The notes under the pieces: model-generated
What the model saw: the letters and a program-made list of their open reading frames with translations, nothing else
What the model was told of the DNA's origin: nothing
The model's database searches: none
NCBI GenBank assembly: GCA_017463185.1
Contig: JAFTPS010000008.1
Location: forward strand, 1-64,000
Length of the DNA: 64,000 bases
Source: Alphaproteobacteria bacterium
GTDB taxonomy: Bacteria > Pseudomonadota > Alphaproteobacteria > Rs-D84
Direction: 5' to 3'
Part shown: positions 56,558 through 64,000 of the stretch, piece after piece
Position numbering within the stretch: position 1 is the stretch's first letter
Layout of the letters: each line of letters opens with the position of its first letter
Program-made: the position numbers and the translations under genes

Positions 56558-58027
56558 TTATTTTCTGCAAATAATGCGATCCAAAATATACGCCACTGGC
56601 AGATACAAAAAACCATAACCCGCAATCGCCAGTCCCAGAATCCAGATACTGGTTATCGGGACAAGCGACAGCACCATCCCCAGCACTGCTGACCACAATC
56701 CAAATACAATTACCGCCCGAACCGTACGAGAATCGTGATTTACCAATGCGCGCACACGACACGCACGACCCAACAGATAATTTTTAAGATAACCACTGAT
56801 TACCACCCCAACAGGAATCGCCAAATATCCAATCAACGGGAATAACGCCAAATATAATATTGCCGCAACCCCCAAAGACACTATACTGGTTTTAACGGGT
56901 GTTTTAACATCCTGGGCCGCATAAAGAGTTTTGCTGTAAATCTGACTGACCAGCATCGCAGGCAAAACAAAAGCTTGAATCATAATTGCCGTGGCGACTG
57001 CGCGTGTTGATTCCGGTGTCCACGCACCGTATTCAAACAAATACTTTATAATCGGTTCAGCCAACACAACCAGACCCGCCACACACGGCAATATCAACAT
57101 CAGCGACCGACGCATAGAAGAATTTTGTTGAACATAAACACTGCGCATATTTTTATCCGCTAATGCATTTGAAATTGACGACATCAGAACAGTTCCCACC
57201 GCCAATCCAATCATCGCAAATGGTAATTGCACTATGCGATCTGAATAATACAGCCAGGATACCGCACCACTTTGAAAGCTAGCAACCAATGTACCAACAA
57301 TAATGGTGATTTGATAAAAGCCACTGCCCACAATACTGACCCCCAGGCGGCGAAATAAACTTTTAGCCCCGGGTGTCCAGCGTGGCACAATCAGGCGCAG
57401 ACCAAAGTGCCGACGACGAATACGCGACCATAAAATAGCAAACTGGATAACGCCAGACAGTACAACCGTACCCGCCATCAGATATAACACATTTTCCGTA
57501 CCAAAATACCACGCACATAACAGGGCACATATCAACATTATATTTAAAAGCACAGGCATAAAAGCCGCCAATAAAAATCGCGAAAACGCATTTAATATCG
57601 CCGATAAAAATGCCGCACCACAAACAAAAATTACATATACAAACATTATACGCGATATCGCGACGGTCATTTCCATTTTGCCAGGCGTGGCATCAAAACC
57701 AGGGGCCAAAATCCATATTACCAGGGGCATAAATATTTCAAACAACAGCGTAATCCCCAGCAACACAACCATCAACCAAGAAAATACATTTCGCGCAAAA
57801 TTATCGTCCTTTTTCAAATCGGTATACATCGGGATAAAAATTGCGGATAATGCTCCCTCGCCCAGCAAGTCACGGAACAGATTTGGCAATTTGAATGCCG
57901 CCAAAAATATATCCGACAAACGTCCCGCCCCCAGTACGCGCGCAATCAGCATATCACGAATAAAACCGAATATACGGCTGATGCCGGTCATCGCACCAAC
58001 CCCGAAAATATGTTTGCCTAGTTTCAT
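56558..58027 (-). CDS. murJ: Lipid II flippase MurJ
   Basis: A 489-residue protein of about 14 transmembrane helices of the MOP superfamily that carries lipid II across the inner membrane. Family signs: SRIFGFIRDMLIARVLGA at the start, the NLFRDLLGEGALSAIFIP segment, and RIVQLPFAMIGLAVGTVLM. The ATG lies 7 nt after TATAAT, so the mRNA is probably leaderless. It diverges from bamD, with 52 nt between starts. Confidence 0.95.
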   Translation of the reverse strand: MKLGKHIFGVGAMTGISRIFGFIRDMLIARVLGAGRLSDIFLAAFKLPNLFRDLLGEGALSAIFIPMYTDLKKDDNFARNVFSWLMVVLLGITLLFEIFMPLVIWILAPGFDATPGKMEMTVAISRIMFVYVIFVCGAAFLSAILNAFSRFLLAAFMPVLLNIMLICALLCAWYFGTENVLYLMAGTVVLSGVIQFAILWSRIRRRHFGLRLIVPRWTPGAKSLFRRLGVSIVGSGFYQITIIVGTLVASFQSGAVSWLYYSDRIVQLPFAMIGLAVGTVLMSSISNALADKNMRSVYVQQNSSMRRSLMLILPCVAGLVVLAEPIIKYLFEYGAWTPESTRAVATAIMIQAFVLPAMLVSQIYSKTLYAAQDVKTPVKTSIVSLGVAAILYLALFPLIGYLAIPVGVVISGYLKNYLLGRACRVRALVNHDSRTVRAVIVFGLWSAVLGMVLSLVPITSIWILGLAIAGYGFLYLPVAYILDRIICRK

Positions 58028-58079
58028 ACTTTTGATTATACTGCGTTCAAGACAATAAAATCAAGGCAGGAATAAAAAT

Positions 58080-58802
58080 ATGAAAAAAACATTTGCTTTA
58101 TTGACGCTTTTGGTAATTTTGGCGGGATGTGCGGGGGCGGACAATAAAATTGTTGCAGAGCAACCTTTGACAGATATTTATGCGGCTGCATATGAAAAAT
58201 TTAATGATGAAAATTACGAAGAAGCCGCAACCGAATTTTTGAAAGCAGAATCCCAGTATCCGTCCAGTCCCTGGGCCGCAGATGCATTGATTATGGCGGC
58301 ATATGCCCAGTATCTGGACGGGGACTTTGCCGGTGCAATATTGGCGGCGGACAGATTTATGCGCTTTCACCCCGGGCACAAGGATGTGCCGTATGTACTG
58401 TATCTGCGCGGGATGTGTTATTACCGCCAGGTCAGCGATGTTCGTCGTGAACCCGGAATGTCGGCGTATGCCCTGCAACAATTCCAAACATTGGTCCAAC
58501 GTTTTCCACACAGCCCATATGCGAAAAATGCAGAAAACAAAATCATTATCCTAAAAAATTATATAGCGGGCAAAGTTATGTATTCCGCACGCAACGATAT
58601 GGCACGCGAAAACTGGCCCAGTGCGATAAATCGCCTGCAATCGGTTGTGCGCGACGCCCAGGAAACCGCGATGACACCCGAGGCTATGTATCGCCTGGCC
58701 GAATGCTATACTGCGATAGGATTGCCAGAACAGGCAAATGGATACGCGGAAATGTTAAAACTGAATTTCCCAGATGATGAATGGACCAAAAAGTTGAAAT
58801 AA
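58080..58802 (+). CDS. bamD: Outer membrane assembly lipoprotein BamD
   Basis: A 240-residue lipoprotein with lipobox LAGC and five TPR-like units (YEKFNDENYEEAATEFLKAE, YPSSPWAADALIMAAYAQYL, then FPHSPYAKNAENKI). BamD links BamA to the other Bam lipoproteins and is essential in most Gram-negatives. The GCAGADN around the lipidation site is followed by a short linker. It has an AGGAAT ribosome site. A strong terminator follows, and the cysteine-rich gene comes next. Confidence 0.94.
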   Translation: MKKTFALLTLLVILAGCAGADNKIVAEQPLTDIYAAAYEKFNDENYEEAATEFLKAESQYPSSPWAADALIMAAYAQYLDGDFAGAILAADRFMRFHPGHKDVPYVLYLRGMCYYRQVSDVRREPGMSAYALQQFQTLVQRFPHSPYAKNAENKIIILKNYIAGKVMYSARNDMARENWPSAINRLQSVVRDAQETAMTPEAMYRLAECYTAIGLPEQANGYAEMLKLNFPDDEWTKKLK

Positions 58803-58828
58803 AAATCCCGCATGCGCGGGATTTTTAT
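58801..58828 (+). terminator. Terminator of bamD
   Basis: AAATCCCGC and GCGGGATTT pair around ATGC, followed by T. Confidence 0.87.
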
Positions 58829-58977
58829 TTCAATGTTCTGCGTACAAAGTTCAATTATGGAATTTATGAAAAATAATATATTTCATCACTATTCACCAGC
58901 CACTTATAACGCCCAATAACAATCAATAAAAAAACGCCGCGTGGCGTACTCAGTCTGGGTTTGCTGGGAATTTTTTA

Positions 58978-59094
58978 TGCCGAATCCAAACGGTCCATTA
59001 TTTTCGGCATTTATTCACATACATTTTACCGCGGAAATCGGGGCTTTGTCAATTGGATTTTATGCCGAATCCAAAGGACCGTTTTCCCACGGTC
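58978..59094 (+). promoter_or_regulatory. Repeated leader element with palindromic box, second locus
   Basis: A 32-nt box (58978-59009) starts TGCCGAATCCAA and ends TCGGCA, as in the leader at 15.5 kb. A second box starts TGCCGAATCCAA at 59063, exactly 85 nt later, but has lost the closing arm and folds as GGACCG/CGGTCC instead. The spacer again holds ATTCACA and TTTGTC. It precedes the cysteine-rich gene at 59128. Upstream, 58829-58977 holds a degenerate CACTATTCACCAGCCACT-type repeat and a short hairpin (ACGCC/GGCGT); I see no gene there. Confidence 0.6.
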
Positions 59095-59127
59095 CCCCAA
59101 GATTCTAAGGAAAAGGAGAGTTTTCAT

Positions 59128-60240
59128 ATGAAAATCAAATTACTGGCAGGATTGACATATTTGTTTATAACACCCGTGTGGGCTGGTGGCGACGTTTCTG
59201 ATACATTATGCCAGTATTTGGACACGAGCGATGTTTTGGCAGTTGAAACATGGGGCCCCAGCTGTCTTGAAGGCAGCACCAATTGCGATGAGTTCGCAGA
59301 TTATGTGAATAATGGAAGTCGCGCTGAATACAACTCTGGTACAGTCACACTTACAGAATGTGATGGTTTGGTATGCCATCAGGAACAATATAGTCTTGTT
59401 ATCAATACGGATTCTATGACTGGGGCGGATTGTCAGATTGTTTACGAAGACCTGGGTGAAGTTTGTGAAGCTGGTGCAAGCTGGACGGACACTAGTCGCA
59501 CAGAGTGTTGTTATGACTGGCAAACAACAACCCGCAGTGTTTCTGGGAGTGTATCTTATAAATATCGCACGTGTGGCACTTCCGGTGGCGCAATATATCA
59601 TCAGTACAAATGTAACGAAGACCGCAACTACTATGCGGGCGACGGCACATACGATGAATATGGATTTTTGCTATCCAAGGCCCCGGATTCTGGCTATGTC
59701 ACCTGTACCTGGGACGACAGCACAAATGCGCCGACCAAAAATTCGTGTACCGGTTGTGTTGCCTGTACCACCGGTACAACATATGAAAGTACGGATGATG
59801 CCTGTTATGACCGTAAAATCACATGGAGTTATTATCTGCGCACAGACGATGTATATGGCGATTATGGATTGTGTACAAATGACAGGGCCTATCTTAATGC
59901 GGATGGCAGTTATTATGTCTGTGCCGCCGGCTGTTATGGCATACCCACCAGTTCCACCACCGGCTGTACCCAGTGCCCCAAGATTTCAGCCCTGGGGACA
60001 ACAAACTATGAAACAAATATAACATCAGATGCCTTAAAATTATACCAACTGGCAACGGCAACCGGACATGGGACAACTTTAGGCAACTCTTACAGGGGTG
60101 CTACATCTATTACTGGTTGTTATGCAAACAGTGGTGCGAATGTTGACCTGGGGGCTGAATATATAACACATTATCAGGATTCCACAGGAATATTTTACTG
60201 GCAAGTAGATGAGATGTCATATAATTGTTATTGGGAATAA
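59128..60240 (+). CDS. Secreted cysteine-rich protein
   Basis: A 370-residue exported protein with signal peptide MKIKLLAGLTYLFITPVWAG and frequent paired cysteines, including CTGCVACTTG, CYDR, CAAGCYG and TQCPK. The pattern is that of small disulfide-rich repeats and extracellular modules, with no enzyme motif. An AAGGAG site 10 nt upstream decides the start. Its leader is homologous to that of the 14.3-15.5 kb operon, whose products are also secreted and cysteine-rich, so joint regulation is likely. Confidence 0.82.
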   Translation: MKIKLLAGLTYLFITPVWAGGDVSDTLCQYLDTSDVLAVETWGPSCLEGSTNCDEFADYVNNGSRAEYNSGTVTLTECDGLVCHQEQYSLVINTDSMTGADCQIVYEDLGEVCEAGASWTDTSRTECCYDWQTTTRSVSGSVSYKYRTCGTSGGAIYHQYKCNEDRNYYAGDGTYDEYGFLLSKAPDSGYVTCTWDDSTNAPTKNSCTGCVACTTGTTYESTDDACYDRKITWSYYLRTDDVYGDYGLCTNDRAYLNADGSYYVCAAGCYGIPTSSTTGCTQCPKISALGTTNYETNITSDALKLYQLATATGHGTTLGNSYRGATSITGCYANSGANVDLGAEYITHYQDSTGIFYWQVDEMSYNCYWE

Positions 60241-60268
60241 AAAAATCCCCCAAACGGGGGATTTTTTT
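60240..60268. terminator. Terminator between the cysteine-rich gene and groEL
   Basis: AATCCCCC and GGGGGATT pair around AAAC; the genes converge and T runs occur on both strands. Confidence 0.87.
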
Positions 60269-61887
60269 TACATCATACCAGGCATACCGCCGGACATTTG
60301 TGGGGCGGCCGGTTTATCATCCGGTATTTCGGTCATAACCGCACCCGTGGTCAGCATTACGCCAGCCGTACTGGCCGCCGCCGCAATGGCCGTTTTTACA
60401 ACTTTCGCCGGGTCAATAATACCCGCTGCCATCATGTCAACATATTCGCCGGTCTGGGCATTATAGCCAAAGTTATAATCGGACGATTCCATAACTTTGC
60501 CAACAACAATTTCACCCGACACGCCCGCATTTTCGGCAATCTGGGCACACGGCGCAACAATCGCACGACGCACAATATCAATACCGACGTCTTGGTCATT
60601 GTTTGACCCCTTGATTTTTTCCAGGGCGGACACAGCACGAACCAGCGCAATACCGCCACCGGCAACGATACCTTCGGCAACGGCGGCACGGGTTGCAGCC
60701 AAAGCATCATCTACACGGTCTTTCTTTTCTTTGACCTCTGGTTCGGTCATACCGCCGACCTTGATAACGGCAACACCGCCAACCAACTTAGCCAGACGTT
60801 CCGACAATTTTTCACGATCATATTCACTGGAAACAGTGGTCAAAGCCTGGCGAATTTCATCGGCACGTGCCGCAATTGCACCTTTGTCCCCACCGCCGTG
60901 TGCCAACAAGGTGGAATCTTTGGACACAACAACTTTTTTCGCACTGCCCAGCACAGCCGGTGTAATATTTTCAAATGTCATTCCCATATCGTCGGAAATA
61001 ACCGTTGCGCCGGTCAGGACAGCGATGTCTTTTAACATTTCCTTGCGACGGTCGCCATAGCCTGGTGCTTTGACCGCACAGACTTTCAGCCCGCCACGCA
61101 GGCGATTTAGCACCAATGTTGCCAAAGCTTCGGATTCTACATCTTCGGCGATAATCAATAATGGTTTCCCAGATTGAGCGATTGGTTCCAGGATTGGCAA
61201 CAATGCCTGCAAGCCTGTAATTTTCTTTTCAGAAACCAAAATTTGTGCACCATCCAATTCCGCCAGCATTTTTTCACTGTTGGTGACAAAGTATGGCGAC
61301 ATAAAACCTTGGTCAAACTGCATACCCTCAACAACGTCAATTTCTGTGTCCAGACCTTTGGCTTCCTCTACGGTGATTACACCCTCTTTGCCAACACGCG
61401 CCATTGCGTTTGCGATTTTTTCACCAATGTCGCTGTCTGAATTTGCAGAAATGGTTGCAACCTGGGCAATTTCAGAACTGTCCTTGACTGGGCGGGCGTG
61501 GGCATCAATATCAGCAACCACAGCAGCCGTCGCCATATCAATACCACGTTTTACATCCATCGGATTCATACCCGCGGCGATTACACGACGACCCTCGCGT
61601 ATCAATTTTTGTGCCAGGACGGTTGCCGTTGTGGTGCCATCACCCGCGTCATCGCCGGCTTTCTTGGCCACTTCCTGGACCATACGAGCACCGATGTTTT
61701 CGGCGGGGTCTTTTAATGACACAGCCCGCGCCACCGTTACACCATCCTTGGTTGCAACCGGCGCACCATAAGATTTTTCAATTACGACTGTGCGACCCTT
61801 AGGCCCCATGGTGATTTTGACCGCATTGGCCAGTTTATCAACACCCGCCGTCATTTTATCTGTATCAAAAATAATTTCTTTTGCCAT
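60268..61887 (-). CDS. groL: Chaperonin GroEL
   Basis: A 539-residue Hsp60 subunit that forms the double ring folding proteins with GroES. Signs include [16 protein letters not shown], the ATP-site [21 protein letters not shown] GGGIAL and the C-terminal GGMPGMM tail that lines the cavity. Length and ends are normal. It follows groES by 11 nt in one operon. I see no CIRCE element upstream of groES. Confidence 0.97.
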   Translation of the reverse strand: MAKEIIFDTDKMTAGVDKLANAVKITMGPKGRTVVIEKSYGAPVATKDGVTVARAVSLKDPAENIGARMVQEVAKKAGDDAGDGTTTATVLAQKLIREGRRVIAAGMNPMDVKRGIDMATAAVVADIDAHARPVKDSSEIAQVATISANSDSDIGEKIANAMARVGKEGVITVEEAKGLDTEIDVVEGMQFDQGFMSPYFVTNSEKMLAELDGAQILVSEKKITGLQALLPILEPIAQSGKPLLIIAEDVESEALATLVLNRLRGGLKVCAVKAPGYGDRRKEMLKDIAVLTGATVISDDMGMTFENITPAVLGSAKKVVVSKDSTLLAHGGGDKGAIAARADEIRQALTTVSSEYDREKLSERLAKLVGGVAVIKVGGMTEPEVKEKKDRVDDALAATRAAVAEGIVAGGGIALVRAVSALEKIKGSNNDQDVGIDIVRRAIVAPCAQIAENAGVSGEIVVGKVMESSDYNFGYNAQTGEYVDMMAAGIIDPAKVVKTAIAAAASTAGVMLTTGAVMTEIPDDKPAAPQMSGGMPGMM

Positions 61888-61898
61888 TTTCTATTCCC

Positions 61899-62186
61899 TT
61901 ATTCAATGATTCCCAAAATATCTGATTCTTTGATTAAAACATAATCGTGACCGTCAATTTTAACCTCGTTCACGGACGATGCCCATTTTGCAAACATAAC
62001 AACATCCCCTGCTTTGACGGTCATCGGGATTAAATCATCGCCCACATATGCACCCGGCCCCGCTGCAATAACACGACCGCGCGACGGTTTTTCCTGGGCG
62101 TTATCTGGGATAATGATTCCGCCGGCGGTTTTGTTTTCCTCGGCCAGTCTTTCTAATAAAACATAATTGTGTAAAGGTTTAAACAT
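61899..62186 (-). CDS. groS: Co-chaperonin GroES
   Basis: A 95-residue lid subunit: PLHNYVLLERLAEENKTAGG, the mobile loop and IIIPDNAQEKPSRGRVIAAG are all typical, as is the closing VLIKESDILGII. GroES caps the GroEL ring. It is first in the operon and lies 11 nt before groEL. Confidence 0.97.
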   Translation of the reverse strand: MFKPLHNYVLLERLAEENKTAGGIIIPDNAQEKPSRGRVIAAGPGAYVGDDLIPMTVKAGDVVMFAKWASSVNEVKIDGHDYVLIKESDILGIIE

Positions 62187-62294
62187 AAATATATCTCCAT
62201 TCTTATACGCTGTGTAACAGATATAGGTTAAAAAATATTGATTTCAAGTCTATATTTTAATATCCTGAATTATAAACACAAGGGGAATAAAAAT

Positions 62295-62672
62295 ATGTAT
62301 GATACAAATAATATCTTTGCGAAAATGATACGCGGTGAAATCCCAACAAATAAAATTTATGAAAACGATTATGCGATGAGTTTTTGGGATATAAATCCTA
62401 TGTTTGAAAAGCACGCGCTGGTTATTCCAAAGGGACCATATCAAAACATTCTGGATTTTGCGAAAAATACCAGTGCCAGTGAACAAAACGCGTTTTGGGA
62501 TTGTTTTGCCCAGACCGCAGATAAACTGGGGATAAAATGTGAATTTAATTGCCTGGCTAATGCGGGGGCGGACGCACCATTTGTAAAGCAATCTGTATTT
62601 CATTTTCACCTGCACCTGGTGGCAGGGGAACGAACCGCCGCATTCCGGGAACTGGTTGCCGAATTTAAATAA
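62295..62672 (+). CDS. HIT family protein
   Basis: A 125-residue histidine-triad nucleotide hydrolase or transferase. The motif HFHLHLVAG is present, although the first residue before HxH is Val-Phe; IPTNKIYEND and ALVIPKGPYQNILDF mark the N-terminal part. Members hydrolyse AMP-lysine or AppppA-type compounds. I chose the ATG at 62295 for its AAGGGGA site. Its stop overlaps the next ATG by one base. Confidence 0.9.
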   Translation: MYDTNNIFAKMIRGEIPTNKIYENDYAMSFWDINPMFEKHALVIPKGPYQNILDFAKNTSASEQNAFWDCFAQTADKLGIKCEFNCLANAGADAPFVKQSVFHFHLHLVAGERTAAFRELVAEFK

Positions 62673-62887
62673 TGAAAATTTCTGTTCGTGTTATTCCGCG
62701 CGCAAAGCTAAATCGGGTTGAGGTTCAGTCCGATGGTACGGTGCGTGTACACACCACCACCGCCCCGACCGATGGCAAAGCAACAGCGGATGTGATAAAA
62801 ATGCTGGCGGCGCACTATGGCGTTCCCAAGACCAGCATAAAACTGGTTCGCGGCGCAACATCACGCGATAAGGTGTTTGAGATATAG
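62672..62887 (+). CDS. DUF167 (YggU) family protein
   Basis: A 71-residue protein with the family core: ISVRVIPRAKLNRVEV, PTDGKATADVIKMLAAHYG and IKLVRGATSRDKVFEI. These small conserved proteins have no known activity. It starts on the A of the HIT stop codon, so the two are translationally coupled. Confidence 0.93.
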   Translation: MKISVRVIPRAKLNRVEVQSDGTVRVHTTTAPTDGKATADVIKMLAAHYGVPKTSIKLVRGATSRDKVFEI

Positions 62888-62913
62888 CAAAATCCCGTAG
62901 CGCGGGATTTTTT
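62886..62913 (+). terminator. Terminator of the HIT-DUF167 operon
   Basis: AATCCCG and CGGGATT pair around TAGCG, followed by T. Confidence 0.85.
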
Positions 62914-62940
62914 AGTGGTTAGTGTAAGTGGTTAGTGGCG
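62911..62940. repeat. Dispersed GTGGTTAGTG spacer repeat, short copy
   Basis: Two tandem GTGGTTAGTG words, as at the start of the copies near 9119 and 15628. No gene is seen between here and the RNA at 63040. Confidence 0.5.
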
Positions 62941-63003
62941 GAATACATAAAAAGTTATTGGTGGCTTTTGTGGGCGAATGCCAAAGGGATATAATTTTAT
63001 TAT

Positions 63004-63033
63004 TTGCATAAAAGCCTAAACATATGCTATAAT
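63004..63033 (+). promoter_or_regulatory. Promoter of structured RNA C
   Basis: TTGCAT, 18 nt, TATAAT; the predicted start near 63040 is at the base of the first hairpin. Confidence 0.65.
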
Positions 63034-63039
63034 AATGGC

Positions 63040-63280
63040 TGAATCCAATGGGAATTGGGTTCGGGGCTGTCGTAGGCCTAATCACATCCGGTGCAGAATA
63101 AAGGCGCGTCGTAAATCCGATATGCTTCCTGTGGTTTTGCATCGTTATTTTTCCCTGGCTGTAAAAGCAGTCGGGGGGCTGTTCGCTATACAACAGGGCT
63201 GGCCCGAAAGCGACGGAATCAACGATGTGATGATTTACGAACTCCCCGACCGCCTGAATTTCCACGGCGGTTTATTTTTT
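63040..63280 (+). ncRNA. Structured RNA C: more diverged member of the pseudoknotted family
   Basis: About 240 nt. A 5' hairpin GAATCCAAT/ATTGGGTTC (63041-63062) is followed by GGGG. A long-range helix TCGTAAATC (63109-63117) pairs with GATTTACGA (63232-63240), supported by CATCGTT/AACGATG inside. GTAAAAGCA precedes GTCGGGGGG (63170-63178), which is complementary to CTCCCCGAC (63242-63250) just past the helix. A terminator ACCGCC/GGCGGT (63249-63271) with T run overlaps that arm. RNA A and B have the same order. It lies 18 nt before the ATG of the next gene, so it may be its leader. Confidence 0.6.
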
Positions 63281-63298
63281 TTGAAAACAGAGGGGAAT

Positions 63299-64000
63299 AT
63301 GCGAACTGCGTTTATTTTGACTTTATTGCTGGGGATTGAACACGCATATGCGGTATCCGATTTGAACACGGCAATTGAAAATGTACGCAATTCATGTGAT
63401 GGAATATCGGGTGAATTAAATCACCTGAAAACAATAGCGGGAATAAACACCGCCGTGACGGGTGTCGGCACGGTCGCTGGTGGCGTTGCACTGGGTACCG
63501 GTATCGCAAAAGCAAAAGTGGATAAAGAAGCCGCTGAAAATGAAGAACTTATCGCAGCACTGGAAGACGCGGGTGCGGTTCGTATTACCAGCCTGGATAT
63601 GTTTTATGAAACTTTTGCGGATACATTAGATGAAACAAACACTGCCCAGGGAAAGTTATATGCCACACAATTACGCACCAAGAAAAGTAAATTAGACAAA
63701 AAATCCAAAAACCTGGGGAATTGGCGTACGGGTATGCTAGCCACCAGTACCGCAACAAATATCGCGGGCGTGATTATTGCCGGAAACAATCGGGAAAAAG
63801 GCGATTTGAAATCACAAATTGATAATTGCCTGGCGGCGGTAAAGGTGCTTAGCAATGTACGGATGCAGGCACGAATTTCCAAAACGGCAACGGATGTGGA
63901 ACTGGCACGGGCCGAGGCGATTGTTCGCGCATGCGATGCGTGGTCCACGGTGGATATCAGCAGCATAAACAACAAATCCACAGGCGCGGCGGTATCCAGT
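63299..64000 (+). CDS. Secreted helical protein, 3' end outside window
   Basis: 234 codons are visible from the ATG at 63299, with AGAGGGGA upstream. A signal peptide (MRTAFILTLLLGIEHAYA) is followed by NTAVTGVGTVAGGVALGTG and LGNWRTGMLATSTATNIAG segments that match the secreted partner of the trypsin-like protease (38519-39442), so they are paralogs. The remaining sequence is helical and charged. It sits directly behind structured RNA C. The far end of the gene is not in the window; a protease gene might follow as in the other copy. Confidence 0.78.
   Translation, partial: MRTAFILTLLLGIEHAYAVSDLNTAIENVRNSCDGISGELNHLKTIAGINTAVTGVGTVAGGVALGTGIAKAKVDKEAAENEELIAALEDAGAVRITSLDMFYETFADTLDETNTAQGKLYATQLRTKKSKLDKKSKNLGNWRTGMLATSTATNIAGVIIAGNNREKGDLKSQIDNCLAAVKVLSNVRMQARISKTATDVELARAEAIVRACDAWSTVDISSINNKSTGAAVSS

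Noticed and set aside
59053..59127. Longer start for the cysteine-rich protein (MPNPKDRF...)
   Set aside because: It would hide the signal peptide behind 25 residues and lacks a ribosome site; AAGGAG stands before the inner ATG.

Overview
The window reads as a chromosomal segment of a Gram-negative bacterium, most likely a host-associated alphaproteobacterium with a compact, moderately AT-rich genome. Lipid A genes (lpxA, lpxB), BamD, MurJ, several outer-membrane barrels and many lipoproteins show an outer membrane. The alphaproteobacterial placement is inferred from overall gene style and was not tested with a tree. There is no rRNA, CRISPR array, integrase or transposase. The genes sit in short operons separated by GC-rich hairpin terminators, and most promoters follow TTGNNN-17-TATAAT closely.

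Layout. 1-3.9 kb: a truncated cysteine-containing ORF, tRNA-Lys, a membrane protein and two tandem MFS transporters. 3.9-7.8 kb is accessory: a 784-residue protein, a gene broken at a run of nine A, and a small protein with a phage-tropism-determinant-like N-terminus. 7.8-14.3 kb is housekeeping: acetate kinase, a class A penicillin-binding protein, a barrel protein, ribosomal protein S1 and adenylate kinase. 14.3-16 kb holds a cysteine-rich secreted operon and a repeat-rich spacer. 16-22.2 kb: a methyltransferase, M23 peptidase, bactofilin and rpiB operon, a polytopic membrane protein, then lpxA-lpxB. 22.4-31.1 kb: an RNA element, an LRR-like protein, an ABC exporter, prmC, an M23 peptidase, an M16 peptidase, queA and era. 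31.2-42.4 kb: dcd, SIMPL protein, LrgA/LrgB, Smr, barrels, htpX, tdk, a secreted trypsin-like protease with its partner, gap and miaA. 42.5-47 kb: a large secreted protein, an M23 peptidase and six tRNA genes. 47-53.3 kb: DUF378, a TbpB-like lipoprotein, ligA, and a methyltransferase/GNAT pair containing a run of ten G. 53.4-64 kb: a second RNA element, a membrane-anchored bactofilin-like protein, an ART-fold protein, RlpA-like, murJ, bamD, a cysteine-rich secreted protein, groES-groEL, HIT, DUF167, and a third RNA element in front of a truncated secreted-protein gene.

Functional themes. Envelope construction dominates: peptidoglycan synthesis and remodelling (class A PBP, MurJ, three M23 peptidases, RlpA), probable shape control (bactofilin with M23) and outer-membrane assembly (BamD, LpxA/B, barrels). 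The secreted cysteine-rich proteins and the protease operon are probably the host-facing part.

Most unusual observations. (1) Three intergenic RNAs (22.4, 53.4 and 63.0 kb) share one architecture: a hairpin at the transcript start, a long-range helix, a TAAAA linker, and a 9-bp pseudoknot whose two arms covary. I cannot match it to a known RNA class. (2) Two unlinked cysteine-rich secreted operons carry a homologous leader with 32-nt palindromic boxes exactly 85 nt apart. (3) Many genes begin 6-9 nt after a TATAAT-type box, so leaderless mRNA looks common, including a divergent pair sharing one symmetric -10 box. (4) Two homopolymer tracts (A9 and G10) interrupt otherwise continuous reading frames.
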